A DNA stretch of 64,000 bases. It comes from Pseudomonadota bacterium. Lineage in GTDB: Bacteria > Pseudomonadota > Gammaproteobacteria > Steroidobacterales > Steroidobacteraceae. The position numbers were made by a program, and so were the translations under genes. Of this stretch, positions 18,176 through 26,689 are shown in pieces (position 1 is the first letter of the stretch; each line of letters opens with the position of its first letter). Location: positions 79,797 to 143,796 of the forward strand of contig JAJYUL010000005.1 in NCBI GenBank assembly GCA_021792555.1, in the 5' to 3' direction. Below the pieces are notes generated by a model. That model was not told the origin of the DNA. It ran no database searches and saw only the letters and a list, made by a program, of their open reading frames with translations.

Positions 18176-19099
18176 ATGGCGAGTGACGAGAACCTCCCCG
18201 CGACGGATATCTGGTCGCAATGGCTGCTGCACCGGCGCCACGGCGGCGATGCGCGCTACGAGCAGGCCATGCGCGCCATGGTCGAGCGCTACGTCGAGAG
18301 AGTGCTCGACGCGGCCCGCCTCGAGGCCGGAGAGAGCATCGCCGACGTCGGCGCCGGCGAGGGGCTGCTCGCGCTGCGGGCGATCGAGCGTGTCGGCGGC
18401 GCGCTGCACGCGTGGCTCACCGATGTCTCCGAGCCGATGCTGCGGCACGCCGAGGCGCAGGCGCGCGCTCGCGGCGTCGCGGACCGCTGCACATTCGTGC
18501 GCGCCGCCGCCGATCGTCTCGAAGGCGTCGCGGACGAATCGCTCGACGTGGTGATGACCCGCTCGGTGCTCGCGTACGTGTTCGACAAGACCCGCGCCCT
18601 GCGCGAGTTTCACCGCGTGCTGCGCCCGGGCGGGCGCATCTCCCTCGCCGAGCCGGTGTTTCAGGACGAGGCGGTCGCGGCGCAGGCGATCCGCACGGTG
18701 ATCGAGTCGAAGCCGCCCGCCGAAATCAATCCGTTGATGCCCCTGCTGCACCGCTGGAAGGCGGCGCAGTATCCGGACACCGAGGAGAAGATCCGCGCCA
18801 GCGCGATCGCCAACTACTCCGAGCGCGATCTGCTGCGTTTTGCGCAGAACGCGGGCTTCACGGACGTGCATCTGGAGTTGCACATCGACACCTACCCCTC
18901 GATCGTGCGCTCGTGGGAGGTGTTCGTGAACAGCTCCCCGCACCCGCTCGCCCCGCCGCTCAGTCTCATCATGGCCGAGCAGTTCAGCGCCGAGGAGCGC
19001 GAGTTGTTCGAGCGCAGCATGCGCCCGGTCATCGAGGACCCGCGCGCGGTGAGCACCGATCGGATGGTTTATCTCACCGCGCGCAAGCCGCGCGCCTGA
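18176..19099 (+). CDS. Class I SAM-dependent methyltransferase
   Basis: The 307 aa carry a Rossmann-type SAM domain: motif I ESIADVGAGEGLLALRA, the acidic residue in LTDVSEPML, motif IV ESLDVVMTRSVLAYV and the post-motif FHRVLRPGGRISLAEPVF, typical of the UbiE/Methyltransf_11 class. The C-terminal third (SERDLLRFAQNAGFTDVHLE) is a helical cap. The substrate cannot be told. It is divergent from the sulfotransferase across about 155 bp and is a stand-alone gene. Confidence 0.85.
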   Translation: MASDENLPATDIWSQWLLHRRHGGDARYEQAMRAMVERYVERVLDAARLEAGESIADVGAGEGLLALRAIERVGGALHAWLTDVSEPMLRHAEAQARARGVADRCTFVRAAADRLEGVADESLDVVMTRSVLAYVFDKTRALREFHRVLRPGGRISLAEPVFQDEAVAAQAIRTVIESKPPAEINPLMPLLHRWKAAQYPDTEEKIRASAIANYSERDLLRFAQNAGFTDVHLELHIDTYPSIVRSWEVFVNSSPHPLAPPLSLIMAEQFSAEERELFERSMRPVIEDPRAVSTDRMVYLTARKPRA

Positions 19100-19214
19100 G
19101 CCGCGCGCGCCGGCGCGCATGTTTCATCGCCGTTACGGCGCACGCTGCGCTCAGCGGCGCGAAAAAAAAGGGTGGCGGGATCGGGGCGACTCAAACATAA
19201 TGACAGACCCTGAA

Positions 19215-19226
19215 CGTCATATGACG
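19215..19226. promoter_or_regulatory. Palindrome upstream of egtB
   Basis: CGTCATATGACG is a perfect 12-bp palindrome nested within weaker outer complementarity (GACCC...GGGTC), about 40-50 bp upstream of egtB. It is a plausible operator for the ergothioneine genes, but no regulator is identified. Confidence 0.3.
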
Positions 19227-19264
19227 GTCTCGGGGTCCGCCGCGAGGGATCCGGCGGGGCCCGC

Positions 19265-20566
19265 GTGCCGCCGCCAATCCCGGTGCAGCAGATGCCATTG
19301 GCCCGCGACAACCCACCCGCAGACTCACCGAGCGCCCTCAGCGAGTGGTACGCGCAAGTGCGCGGCCGCTCGCTCGCGCTGTGCGCCCCGCTCGCCCCGG
19401 AGGACACCGTCGTGCAGTCCATGCCCGATGCGAGCCCTACCAAGTGGCATCTCGCGCACACCACCTGGTTCTTCGAGCGCTTCGTGCTCGGACGCGGCGG
19501 GGAGGCAGCGGCGCCCCTGCACCCCGAGTGGCACTTTCTGTTCAACTCCTACTATCAGAGCGCGGGCCCCATGCACTTGCGCACGGCACGCGGACTGCTC
19601 TCGCGCCCGACGCTCGAGCAGATCCGCCAATACCGGGCGCAGATCGACGAGGCGGTGCTGGCGCAGCTCGGCACGCGGCTCGATGAGCAGCTCGCCGCCG
19701 TGCTCACCCTCGGCCTGCACCACGAGCAGCAGCACCAGGAGCTGATGCTCACCGACATCAAGCACCTCTTCTCGTGCAATCCGCTGCAGCCGGCCTATGT
19801 CCTGCCACCGCAGCGGCGCACCGCAACCGCCAGGCCCCTGCGCTTCCTGCCCGGTCGCACGGGGATCGTCGCCACGGGCTTCGAAGGGGCGGGCTTCGCC
19901 TACGACAACGAGCTGCCGCGGCACAGCGAACTGCTGCATCCGCACGCCATCGCGGACCGGCCGGTGAGCAACGCCGAGTACGCCGAGTTCATCCGCGACG
20001 GCGGCTATCGCGAGCCGCTGCTGTGGATGGCGGAGGGCTGGGCCACGCTCGAGCGCGAAGGCTGGTCGCGCCCGCTGTACTGGGCGGAGGATCTGGCGCA
20101 CGCATTCACGCTCGGCGGCCCGCGCTCGCTCGACCCGCACGCGCCGGTCTGTCACGTGAGCTTCTTCGAGGCCGATGCGTTTGCCCGCTGGGCCGGTGCG
20201 CGGCTGCCGCTCGAGGCCGAGTGGGAGACGCTCGCCGCGCCGCTGGATCCGGCGCGCGGCCACTTCGCCGACGACGGTGTGTTTGATCCGCTTGCCGAGG
20301 AGGAAGCATCTGGCGCCGGAGCGCGCCAGATGTTCGGCGATGTGTGGGAGTGGACCGCGAGCCCCTACGTCGGCTATCCGGGCTTCAAGCCTCTGCCCGG
20401 GGCGCTCGGGGAGTACAATGGCAAGTTCATGTGCGGCCAGTGGGTGCTGCGCGGGGGCTCGTGCGCAACGCCCCGCGGCCACGTGCGCGCCAGCTACCGC
20501 AATTTCTTCTATCCGCGCGATCGCTGGCAGTTCAGCGGCATCCGCCTGGCGCGGGATCTGCCATGA
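19265..20566 (+). CDS. egtB: Ergothioneine biosynthesis protein EgtB
   Basis: Non-heme iron sulfoxide synthase joining hercynine to a thiol (cysteine or gamma-glutamylcysteine). It is 433 aa from the GTG at 19265; an ATG at 19292 is an alternative start. The N-terminal DinB-like domain has HLAHTTWFFERF and the metal-binding LHHEQQHQELMLTD (HxxxHxE). The C-terminal FGE-sulfatase-like domain has YAEFIRDGGY, HVSFFEADAFARWAG and the closing RGGSCATPRGHVRASYRNFF. It overlaps egtD in ATGA. Confidence 0.93.
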   Translation: MPPPIPVQQMPLARDNPPADSPSALSEWYAQVRGRSLALCAPLAPEDTVVQSMPDASPTKWHLAHTTWFFERFVLGRGGEAAAPLHPEWHFLFNSYYQSAGPMHLRTARGLLSRPTLEQIRQYRAQIDEAVLAQLGTRLDEQLAAVLTLGLHHEQQHQELMLTDIKHLFSCNPLQPAYVLPPQRRTATARPLRFLPGRTGIVATGFEGAGFAYDNELPRHSELLHPHAIADRPVSNAEYAEFIRDGGYREPLLWMAEGWATLEREGWSRPLYWAEDLAHAFTLGGPRSLDPHAPVCHVSFFEADAFARWAGARLPLEAEWETLAAPLDPARGHFADDGVFDPLAEEEASGAGARQMFGDVWEWTASPYVGYPGFKPLPGALGEYNGKFMCGQWVLRGGSCATPRGHVRASYRNFFYPRDRWQFSGIRLARDLP

Positions 20567-21546
20567 GCACCCTGCCGAGCGAGATCTTCCTGCACGATCT
20601 GCACCCGAGCGCGGCGGACATCCGTGGCGATGTGCTCGCGGGGCTGACGCGCCGGCCAAAGCGGCTGCCCTCGAAATACTTCTACGACGCGCGCGGCTCG
20701 CAGCTGTTCGAGTGCATCTGCGAGTTGCCCGAGTATTACCTGACGCGCGCCGAGCTGGCGCTGATGCGCCGTCACGCCCCGGCCATCGCCGCGGCCCTCG
20801 GCCCGCGCGCGCTGCTGGTCGAATACGGCAGCGGCAGCGCGACCAAGACGCGGCTGCTGCTCGAGCACCTTGCGGATGTCGCGGCCTACGTGCCAGTGGA
20901 GATCTCGCGCAGCGCCCTCGCCGCGAGCGTCGCGCAGCTGAGCAGGCAGTTTCCGCTCATCGAGATGCTGCCGGTGTGCGCGGATTTCACTCAGCCGCTC
21001 GCACTGCCGGAGCCGGCGCGCGCCCCGCGGCGCACGGTGGTGTATTTCCCCGGCTCCACCATCGGCAACTTCGAGCCCGAAGCGGCGGTGCAGCTGCTCG
21101 GCCGGATGCGCCAGACGATCGGTCCGGGTGGCGCTGCGCTGATCGGCGTCGATCTGCTCAAATCGAGCGAGCTCATCGAGGCCGCCTACAACGATGCGGC
21201 GGGCGTCACGGCCGAGTTCACACTGAACCTGCTGCAGCGCCTGAACCGCGAACTGCATGCCGACTTCAACCTCGGCGCATTCCGCCACCGCGCGCGCTAC
21301 CAGCCGCAACGCGAGCGGATCGAGACGCACATCATCAGCCGCACCGAGCAGGATGTGACCGTCGCCGCTCGGCGCTTTCACTTCGCCGCCGGCGAGGCCA
21401 TGCTGGTCGAGATCAGCTGCAAGTACTCGCCGCAATCCTTTGCGCGCATTGCCGCGCGCGCCGGACTGCGCGTCACGCACGTGTGGAGCGATCCCGAGGC
21501 GCTCTTCAGCGTGCTGTGCCTGCGGCCGGCCGGCTGGAGCGCCTAG
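20563..21546 (+). CDS. egtD: L-histidine N(alpha)-methyltransferase EgtD
   Basis: Makes hercynine from histidine with three methyl transfers from SAM, the first ergothioneine step. It is 327 aa. Motifs include LPSKYFYDARGSQLFECICE, the SAM site VEYGSGSATKTRLLLEHL, VYFPGSTIGNFEP and GVDLLKSSELIEAAYND, all characteristic of the DUF2260/EgtD family. Translation is coupled to egtB by ATGA. No egtA, egtC or egtE lies nearby, so later steps would need enzymes encoded elsewhere. Confidence 0.94.
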   Translation: MSTLPSEIFLHDLHPSAADIRGDVLAGLTRRPKRLPSKYFYDARGSQLFECICELPEYYLTRAELALMRRHAPAIAAALGPRALLVEYGSGSATKTRLLLEHLADVAAYVPVEISRSALAASVAQLSRQFPLIEMLPVCADFTQPLALPEPARAPRRTVVYFPGSTIGNFEPEAAVQLLGRMRQTIGPGGAALIGVDLLKSSELIEAAYNDAAGVTAEFTLNLLQRLNRELHADFNLGAFRHRARYQPQRERIETHIISRTEQDVTVAARRFHFAAGEAMLVEISCKYSPQSFARIAARAGLRVTHVWSDPEALFSVLCLRPAGWSA

Positions 21547-21565
21547 CCGCGCTCAGCGCCGCCGG

Positions 21566-22267
21566 TCACCCCCCCAGGTCAAACAGCAGCACTTCGGCAT
21601 CGGTGTCCGCCTCGAGCACGGCGGTCCTCTCCTCCTGCAGGGCCGCGCCGTCGCCGGCACGCATCTCGACACCGTTCAGAGCCGCGATGCCGCGAGCGAC
21701 CTGCACCCACACGCCCCGCCCCGCACCGATGGCGTGCTCCACCGTCTCGCCGGGATGCACGTTGCCGATGTACAGGCGCGCATCCTGATGCACGGTGAGC
21801 GATCCGTCGGCACCATCGGCAGAGGCCACGAGCCGCAGCCGGCCGCGGCGCTCCTCGAGCGGGAAGGCCCTCTGCTCGTAGCCCGGGGTCAGCCCCTGCT
21901 CGCTCGGGATGATCCAGATCTGCAGGAAATGCACCGGCTCGCTCGAGGAGGGATTGAACTCGCTGTGACGGATGCCGGTGCCGGCGCTCATGCGCTGCAC
22001 TTCGCCCGGGCGGATGCGTGTGCCGTGCCCCAGGCTGTCACGATGCTCGAGCGTGCCCTCGAGCACGTAGGAGATGATCTCCATGTTCTGGTGGCCATGC
22101 GTCGGGAAACCCGCCCCGGGCACCACCCTGTCCTCGTTGAGGACGCGCAGGCTGCGAAAGCCCATGTGCTGCGGATCGCGGTAGTCGGCGAACGAGAACG
22201 TGTGGCGGCTCTCGAGCCAGCCGGTGCGGCTCGCGCCGCGCGCCAGACGGTCGCGGAAGTAGATCAT
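21566..22267 (-). CDS. Pirin family protein (YhaK/YhhW-like bicupin)
   Basis: The 233 aa start MIYFRDRLARGASRTGWLES. The pirin signature follows: HTFSFADYRDPQHMGF, GAGFPTHGHQNMEIISYVLEG with the metal-binding His/Glu set, and MSAGTGIRHSEFNPS. A second cupin-like half (HPGETVEHAIGAGRGVWVQV) follows. E. coli YhhW is a quercetinase; the physiological role here is unknown. Confidence 0.9.
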   Translation of the reverse strand: MIYFRDRLARGASRTGWLESRHTFSFADYRDPQHMGFRSLRVLNEDRVVPGAGFPTHGHQNMEIISYVLEGTLEHRDSLGHGTRIRPGEVQRMSAGTGIRHSEFNPSSSEPVHFLQIWIIPSEQGLTPGYEQRAFPLEERRGRLRLVASADGADGSLTVHQDARLYIGNVHPGETVEHAIGAGRGVWVQVARGIAALNGVEMRAGDGAALQEERTAVLEADTDAEVLLFDLGG

Positions 22268-22288
22268 GGGAACGCCGGAGGATGCATC

Positions 22289-22678
22289 TCAGACCCAGTA
22301 GTCCCCGATGCACCGTCCATCTGCTGCCAGCCCGCCGGTCTCTTCGAGCCAGTCCGCGCGCCGCACCGGGATTTCCACCACGATCCGCGGCTCGGCGAGG
22401 CGCAGATTGACGGCCATCCTGCGCCGCCCCTGCGGCCCGGCCGCGAGCGCGCGCCAGTACGCCATGCACCCGCAGGCGGGGCAGAAGTGAAAGCCGAGCG
22501 AATCGCCGCGCACATAGACGCTGCTCGCACCCGACACCGTGATGCATTCGCTCTCGAAGCCGTACGCCCACAGCGCCGCGTAACGGCGGCACACGGTGCA
22601 GTTGCACGCGGTGGCGCTCTCAGGCCGCCCGTCGCAGACCCAGTGGACGGCCCCGCAATGGCAGGAACCCTCGAGCAT
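22289..22678 (-). CDS. GFA family (glutathione-dependent formaldehyde-activating-like) protein
   Basis: Small zinc protein of 129 aa starting MLEGSCHCGAVHWVCDG. It has the CxC motif, then CNCTVCRRYAALWAY and FHFCPACGCMAYWR. These cysteines form the two structural and catalytic zinc sites of the GFA/CENP-V fold. The real substrate of such homologues is usually unknown. It lies 21 bp downstream of nothing on its strand and is followed by pirin after 21 bp, possibly one short operon. Confidence 0.88.
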   Translation of the reverse strand: MLEGSCHCGAVHWVCDGRPESATACNCTVCRRYAALWAYGFESECITVSGASSVYVRGDSLGFHFCPACGCMAYWRALAAGPQGRRRMAVNLRLAEPRIVVEIPVRRADWLEETGGLAADGRCIGDYWV

Positions 22679-22739
22679 GGCGCGAGTATCGCACGGCGCG
22701 CGCCAACTGCGCCCGGCAGGGACGCTATGATAGGCGCGC

Positions 22740-23345
22740 ATGAGCGATGACAAACCCCGCTCCGAGGCCTGCGAGCGCAACCGCGAGCCGATCCTGGCGG
22801 TGCTGCGGCGGCACTTCGCCGACCGCAGGTGCGTGCTCGAGATCGGCAGCGGCACCGGGCAGCACGCAGTGCACTTCGCCGCGGCGCTCCCCGAGCTCAC
22901 CTGGCAGACCTCGGATCGGGAGGCGAACCTGCCGGGCATCCGCCGGTGGATCGCCGAGGCGGGGCTCGCCAATCTGCCGCCGCCGCTCGCGCTCGATGTG
23001 AGCGGCCGCTGGCCCGAGGCGCGCTTCGATGCGCTGTTCACCGCGAACACCCTGCACATCATGGCCTGGGAGCACGTGCGCGCCCTGTTCGCGGCGCTGC
23101 CCTCGGTGCTCGCGGCCGACGCCGTGCTCGCCGTGTACGGTCCTTTCAACTACGACGGCGCGTTCACGAGCCCGAGCAATGCGGCCTTCGACGCCTGGCT
23201 CAAGCAGCGCTCGCCCGAGAGCGGCATCCGCGAGTTTGCCGCCGTGGATGCGCTGGCGCGCTCGAGCGGATTTGCGCTCGTGGAGGATTGCCCCATGCCG
23301 GCCAACAACCGCACGCTCATCTGGCGGCGCGCGGCGGCGCGTTGA
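22740..23345 (+). CDS. DUF938 family SAM-dependent methyltransferase
   Basis: The 201 aa read SEACERNREPILAVLRRHF, then motif I VLEIGSGTGQHAVHFAAALP, WQTSDREANLPGIRRWI, TANTLHIMAWEHV and YGPFNYDGAFTSPSNAAFD. This is the conserved DUF938 pattern (bacterial relatives of METTL26). The substrate is unknown. It is a monocistronic gene between two convergent or divergent neighbours. Confidence 0.9.
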   Translation: MSDDKPRSEACERNREPILAVLRRHFADRRCVLEIGSGTGQHAVHFAAALPELTWQTSDREANLPGIRRWIAEAGLANLPPPLALDVSGRWPEARFDALFTANTLHIMAWEHVRALFAALPSVLAADAVLAVYGPFNYDGAFTSPSNAAFDAWLKQRSPESGIREFAAVDALARSSGFALVEDCPMPANNRTLIWRRAAAR

Positions 23346-23355
23346 GCCTGACTGC

Positions 23356-24291
23356 TCAGCCCTCGCGCAGCGCCGCGGCGATGTGCCGCGCGAGACGCTC
23401 CGCCGCGCCCGGCGCGAAATCCAGAAACAGCGACGGCTCGGTGAGCTCGAGCTCGAGCACCAGGGGCGCACCGGAGGGATCGCGCAGCAGGTCGACCCGC
23501 GCATAGAGCGGCGCCTGCGGCACGCGTCCCGAGGCCACCAGCGCCCCGAGCACCCGCTCGCCGACTGCGAGCTCGGCCGGCTGCGGCGTGCGCGCGGTGA
23601 TGTGCTCCGGGGCGAACAGCGCGCGGGTCGGATCGGCGTTCGGCCGCAGCAGCGGCCCCTTGCGGATCGCGTGGCTGAAGCGCCCCGCGAAGAAGAGCAG
23701 AGCCGTCTCCCCGTCGCGCTCGACGCCCTCGAGATACGGCTGCAGCAGCACGCTGCGGCCGGACTCAAGCAGCCCGGCGGCATGCCGCTGCGCCTCGGCG
23801 AGCTGCGCGCGGCCGAGGCGCCGCGCGCCGCGCGAGCCGGCGCCCACGGCCGGCTTGACGACGAATTCCGCGCACGGCTCGCCGGCGAGAAAACGCTCGA
23901 TCGCCGGCCCGCTCGGCTCGCCCGGCTCGATGAACGAGCTCGGCACGGCGGGCAGCCCGAGGGCGGCGAGGTCGCGCAGGTAGTGCTTGTCGGTGTTCCA
24001 CAGAACCAGCGGACGCGGATTGTGCAGCCGGGTGAGGGGCGCGATCCGCTCGAGCCAGGCGCGAAACTCCGCGAGCCGGTCGGTGTAGTCCCAGGTCGAG
24101 CGCAGCAGCGAAAGGTCATAGTCCGCCCAGCGCACGAGCGGATCGTCCCAGTCGAGGATCTCGGGCAGCAGGCCCTCTTGCTCGAGGGCCGCCACCAGCG
24201 AGGGCATGTCCTCATCGAGTCCGCGCGCGGCGCGCGCGCTGATGAGTGCGACGCGGCGCGCACCGCGTGCGGATCCGGCCGGGGAGCTCAT
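23356..24291 (-). CDS. ATP-grasp domain protein
   Basis: The 311 aa from the ATG at 24291 show an N-terminal pre-ATP-grasp domain (RVALISARAARGLDEDMPSL, then YDLSLLRSTWDYTDR) and an ATP-grasp core (WNTDKHYLRDLAALGLPAVPS, AEFVVKPAVGAGSRGARRL, and the metal site ARVDLLRD...LVLELELTEPSLFL). This resembles cycloserine-type DcsG and RimK-like ligases that join a carboxylate to an amine. The start overlaps the stop of the upstream amidohydrolase gene in ATGA, so the two are co-translated. The substrate is unknown. Confidence 0.82.
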   Translation of the reverse strand: MSSPAGSARGARRVALISARAARGLDEDMPSLVAALEQEGLLPEILDWDDPLVRWADYDLSLLRSTWDYTDRLAEFRAWLERIAPLTRLHNPRPLVLWNTDKHYLRDLAALGLPAVPSSFIEPGEPSGPAIERFLAGEPCAEFVVKPAVGAGSRGARRLGRAQLAEAQRHAAGLLESGRSVLLQPYLEGVERDGETALLFFAGRFSHAIRKGPLLRPNADPTRALFAPEHITARTPQPAELAVGERVLGALVASGRVPQAPLYARVDLLRDPSGAPLVLELELTEPSLFLDFAPGAAERLARHIAAALREG

Positions 24292-25208
24292 CGGGTCTGT
24301 CCGTCGAGGGTCACCAGCGCCCCGTAGAGCTCGGGCCGCCGGTCGCGGAACACGAACCAGTTGTCGCGCAGGCGCGCGGTCTGATCGAGGTCGAACTCGG
24401 CGGTGAGCACCGCGTCGCCCTCCTCGGGCGCCTCGGCGATTTTGGCGCCCAGCGCATCGGTGATGAACGAGGAGCCGTAGAAGCGGATGTAAAGCCCCTG
24501 CGGGTCCTGCAGCGAGCGCTCGAGTCCGTAACGGTTCGCCGCGACGAGCGGGGTGAGATTCGCCGCCGCGTGCCCCTGCTGGGTCCGCTGCCAGTGCGCG
24601 CGGGAGTCGACCGGCAGCGCCGGCGGGGGCTCGCTGCCGATGGCGGTGGGATACAAGAGCAGCTCGGCGCCGCCGAGCACCATGGCGCGGGCCGCCTCGG
24701 GAAACCATTGATCCCAGCAGATGCCGACCCCGATGCGCGCAAAGCGGGTGCTCCAGACCTTAAAGCCCGTATCCCCGGGGCTGAAGTAGTTCTTCTCCTG
24801 ATACCCCGGCCCGTTCGGGATGTGCGATTTGCGGTACACCCCGAGCAGGGCGCCGTCGGCATCGAGCACGGCCACGGAATTGAAATACGCCGGCCCGGCG
24901 CGCTCGAAGAAGCTGATCGGCAGCACCACCCCGAGCTCGCGCGCCACGGCGCTGAAATGCCGCACCGCGCGGTTCTCGTGCACGGTGCTCGCCAGGCGCA
25001 GGTGGCGCGCGTCCTGCTCGATGCAGAAGTACGGGGTCTCGAACAGCTCCGGCAGCTGGATGATCTGCGCCCCGCGGGCTGCGGCCTGGCGCACCAGTTC
25101 CTCGGCCGCGGCGATGTTCGCCTCGGCATCCCAGCCGCAGGCCATCTGGATCGCCGCGACGGTGACCGGACGGGCCTGCGCGCGCAGGTGAGCGGGTTGC
25201 TCAGCCAT
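24288..25208 (-). CDS. aguB: Nitrilase-superfamily hydrolase, N-carbamoylputrescine amidase-like
   Basis: The 306 aa have the Glu-Lys-Cys triad of the superfamily: LPELFETPYFC, YRKSHIPNGPGYQEKNYFSPG and VGICWDQWFPEAAR. The motifs GPGYQEKNYF and NWFVFRDRRPELYG fit N-carbamoylputrescine amidase (putrescine from agmatine). No agmatine deiminase (aguA) is nearby, so the gene symbol is from homology only. It overlaps the Gfo/Idh gene by 8 bp and the ATP-grasp gene by 4 bp. Confidence 0.85.
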   Translation of the reverse strand: MAEQPAHLRAQARPVTVAAIQMACGWDAEANIAAAEELVRQAAARGAQIIQLPELFETPYFCIEQDARHLRLASTVHENRAVRHFSAVARELGVVLPISFFERAGPAYFNSVAVLDADGALLGVYRKSHIPNGPGYQEKNYFSPGDTGFKVWSTRFARIGVGICWDQWFPEAARAMVLGGAELLLYPTAIGSEPPPALPVDSRAHWQRTQQGHAAANLTPLVAANRYGLERSLQDPQGLYIRFYGSSFITDALGAKIAEAPEEGDAVLTAEFDLDQTARLRDNWFVFRDRRPELYGALVTLDGQTR

Positions 25209-26184
25209 GCGCGCCGCGCCCCATCAGCTGGCGCGCCGCGAGCGACTCGTTCACCTGCTCGGTGATGCGCATGGCCGTCTCGAGCGCCATCAGGCCGTCC
25301 TCGCCGCTGACCACCGGCGGCTTGCCGGTACGGATCGATTCGAGGAACGCCTCGATCTCCGCCTTGAGCGCATCGCCCTGCTCGAGACTCTGCTCCTCGA
25401 TGCTCACCGGCAGCGCCCCGGGGGCGGCCGACTCGCGCTTGCGGATGAGCGTGAGGATCTTCTGCTGCAGATCGAGCGAGAGGTACGCATCGTCCTCGAA
25501 CAGACGCATCTTGCGCTCGGTCTTCAAGCTGACGCGGCTCGCGGTGGCATTCACCACGCAGCCGTTGGCGAAGCGGATGCGGGCATTGGCAATGTCGATG
25601 GCATCGGAGAACACCGGGGTGCCCACCGCATCGATGGTCAGCACCGGCGCCCCGACGATGGTCTGCACCAGGTCGATGTCGTGGATCATCAGATCGAGCA
25701 CCACGTTCACGTCGGTGCCGCGCTCCTTGTACGGGGCAAGCCGGTGGCATTCGACGAAGCGCGGCGCGCGCAGATAGGGCTCCGCGGCGAGGATCGCCGA
25801 ATTGAACCGCTCGAGGTGCCCGACCTGCAGCACGCGCCCGCGCCGCGCGGCCAGCTCGATCAGCTCGAGTGCCTCGCGCGGCGTCTCGGTGATCGGCTTC
25901 TCCACCAGCACGTGCGCCCCGGCGATGAGGAAATCGCGCGCGATCGCGAAATGCGCCGGGGTCGGGGTGACGACGCTCACCGCCTGGACCTTGCCGAGCA
26001 ATTCACGGTAGTCCGCCAGCGCCCGGGTGCCGACCTCGGCGGCGACCTGCTCGCGCGCCTCGGGGCGCTCATCGACCACCGCCTCGAGGCGGCAGCGCGG
26101 GGATTGGGCGTATTTTTGGGCGTGGAAGCGGCCCAGATAGCCGACGCCGATGACGGCTGCCTTGATCTGCTCCATGGCCGCCAT
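25201..26184 (-). CDS. Gfo/Idh/MocA family oxidoreductase
   Basis: NAD(P)-dependent sugar or inositol dehydrogenase type, 327 aa. The N-terminal Rossmann motif is IKAAVIGVGYLGRFHAQKYA. VSVVTPTPAHFAIARDFLIAGAHVLVEKPIT holds the conserved EKP, and DLMIHDIDLVQTIV contains the catalytic-region HD pair. It resembles UDP-GlcNAc 3-dehydrogenases (GnnA-like), but no partner transaminase is beside it. It is the first gene of a three-gene overlapping run with the amidohydrolase and the ATP-grasp enzyme. Confidence 0.87.
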   Translation of the reverse strand: MAAMEQIKAAVIGVGYLGRFHAQKYAQSPRCRLEAVVDERPEAREQVAAEVGTRALADYRELLGKVQAVSVVTPTPAHFAIARDFLIAGAHVLVEKPITETPREALELIELAARRGRVLQVGHLERFNSAILAAEPYLRAPRFVECHRLAPYKERGTDVNVVLDLMIHDIDLVQTIVGAPVLTIDAVGTPVFSDAIDIANARIRFANGCVVNATASRVSLKTERKMRLFEDDAYLSLDLQQKILTLIRKRESAAPGALPVSIEEQSLEQGDALKAEIEAFLESIRTGKPPVVSGEDGLMALETAMRITEQVNESLAARQLMGRGAHG

Positions 26185-26273
26185 TATGACCTGCCGCGGC
26201 GCGATGCGCCGGGGATCGCGCGCAGGCGCCTTCGGGCATCCGCCGCCGCCCCGGATCGGCTACACTGGCGGGC

Positions 26274-26600
26274 ATGGTGGACTCGCGCACCGAATCATCG
26301 GCGGCCCGCTCGGGGGGGCCGCTGCGTCTGCGGCGTGAGCTGGCGCTGCTCGGCGGCGCGCTCGCGTTCGGCGTGCTCGTCATCCCGCTGCTGATCTGGC
26401 TGGCGGGGCACGCCACGCTCGGACCGTACACGCACGGGGACACCGGTCCGGGGTTCGGGCCGCTCACACTGTACGGGGACTACCTCTCGGGGCTGGGACA
26501 CGGCTGGCTCATGTACTGGGCCGTCGCCGTCGGACCCGTGCTGCTGCTGATCGCTGTCAGGCTGTGGCTCGCGCTTATCCGGCACATGCCCCGGGATTGA
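26274..26600 (+). CDS. Small two-helix membrane protein, unknown
   Basis: The 108 aa contain a basic N-terminus, one hydrophobic helix (LALLGGALAFGVLVIPLLIWLAG), a Gly/Thr-rich periplasmic loop (GPYTHGDTGPGFGPLTLYGDY) and a second helix (WLMYWAVAVGPVLLLIAVRLWLAL). I do not recognise the family. It has an ATG start and normal local codon use. It sits between the divergent Gfo/Idh gene and prc. Confidence 0.6.
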   Translation: MVDSRTESSAARSGGPLRLRRELALLGGALAFGVLVIPLLIWLAGHATLGPYTHGDTGPGFGPLTLYGDYLSGLGHGWLMYWAVAVGPVLLLIAVRLWLALIRHMPRD

Positions 26601-26689
26601 CAGACTTGCCGGCCCCCGCCGGGTCCCCTAGCCTTACTTAATTCTGTATCCGACTCTGTGCCTCAAGGACTGCCGCGAGCTTTCGTAAG

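Noticed and set aside
24292..24708. N-terminal extension of the ATP-grasp protein
   Set aside because: The extra part is Arg/Ala-rich shadow of the amidohydrolase gene. The ATGA overlap at 24288-24291 defines the real start.
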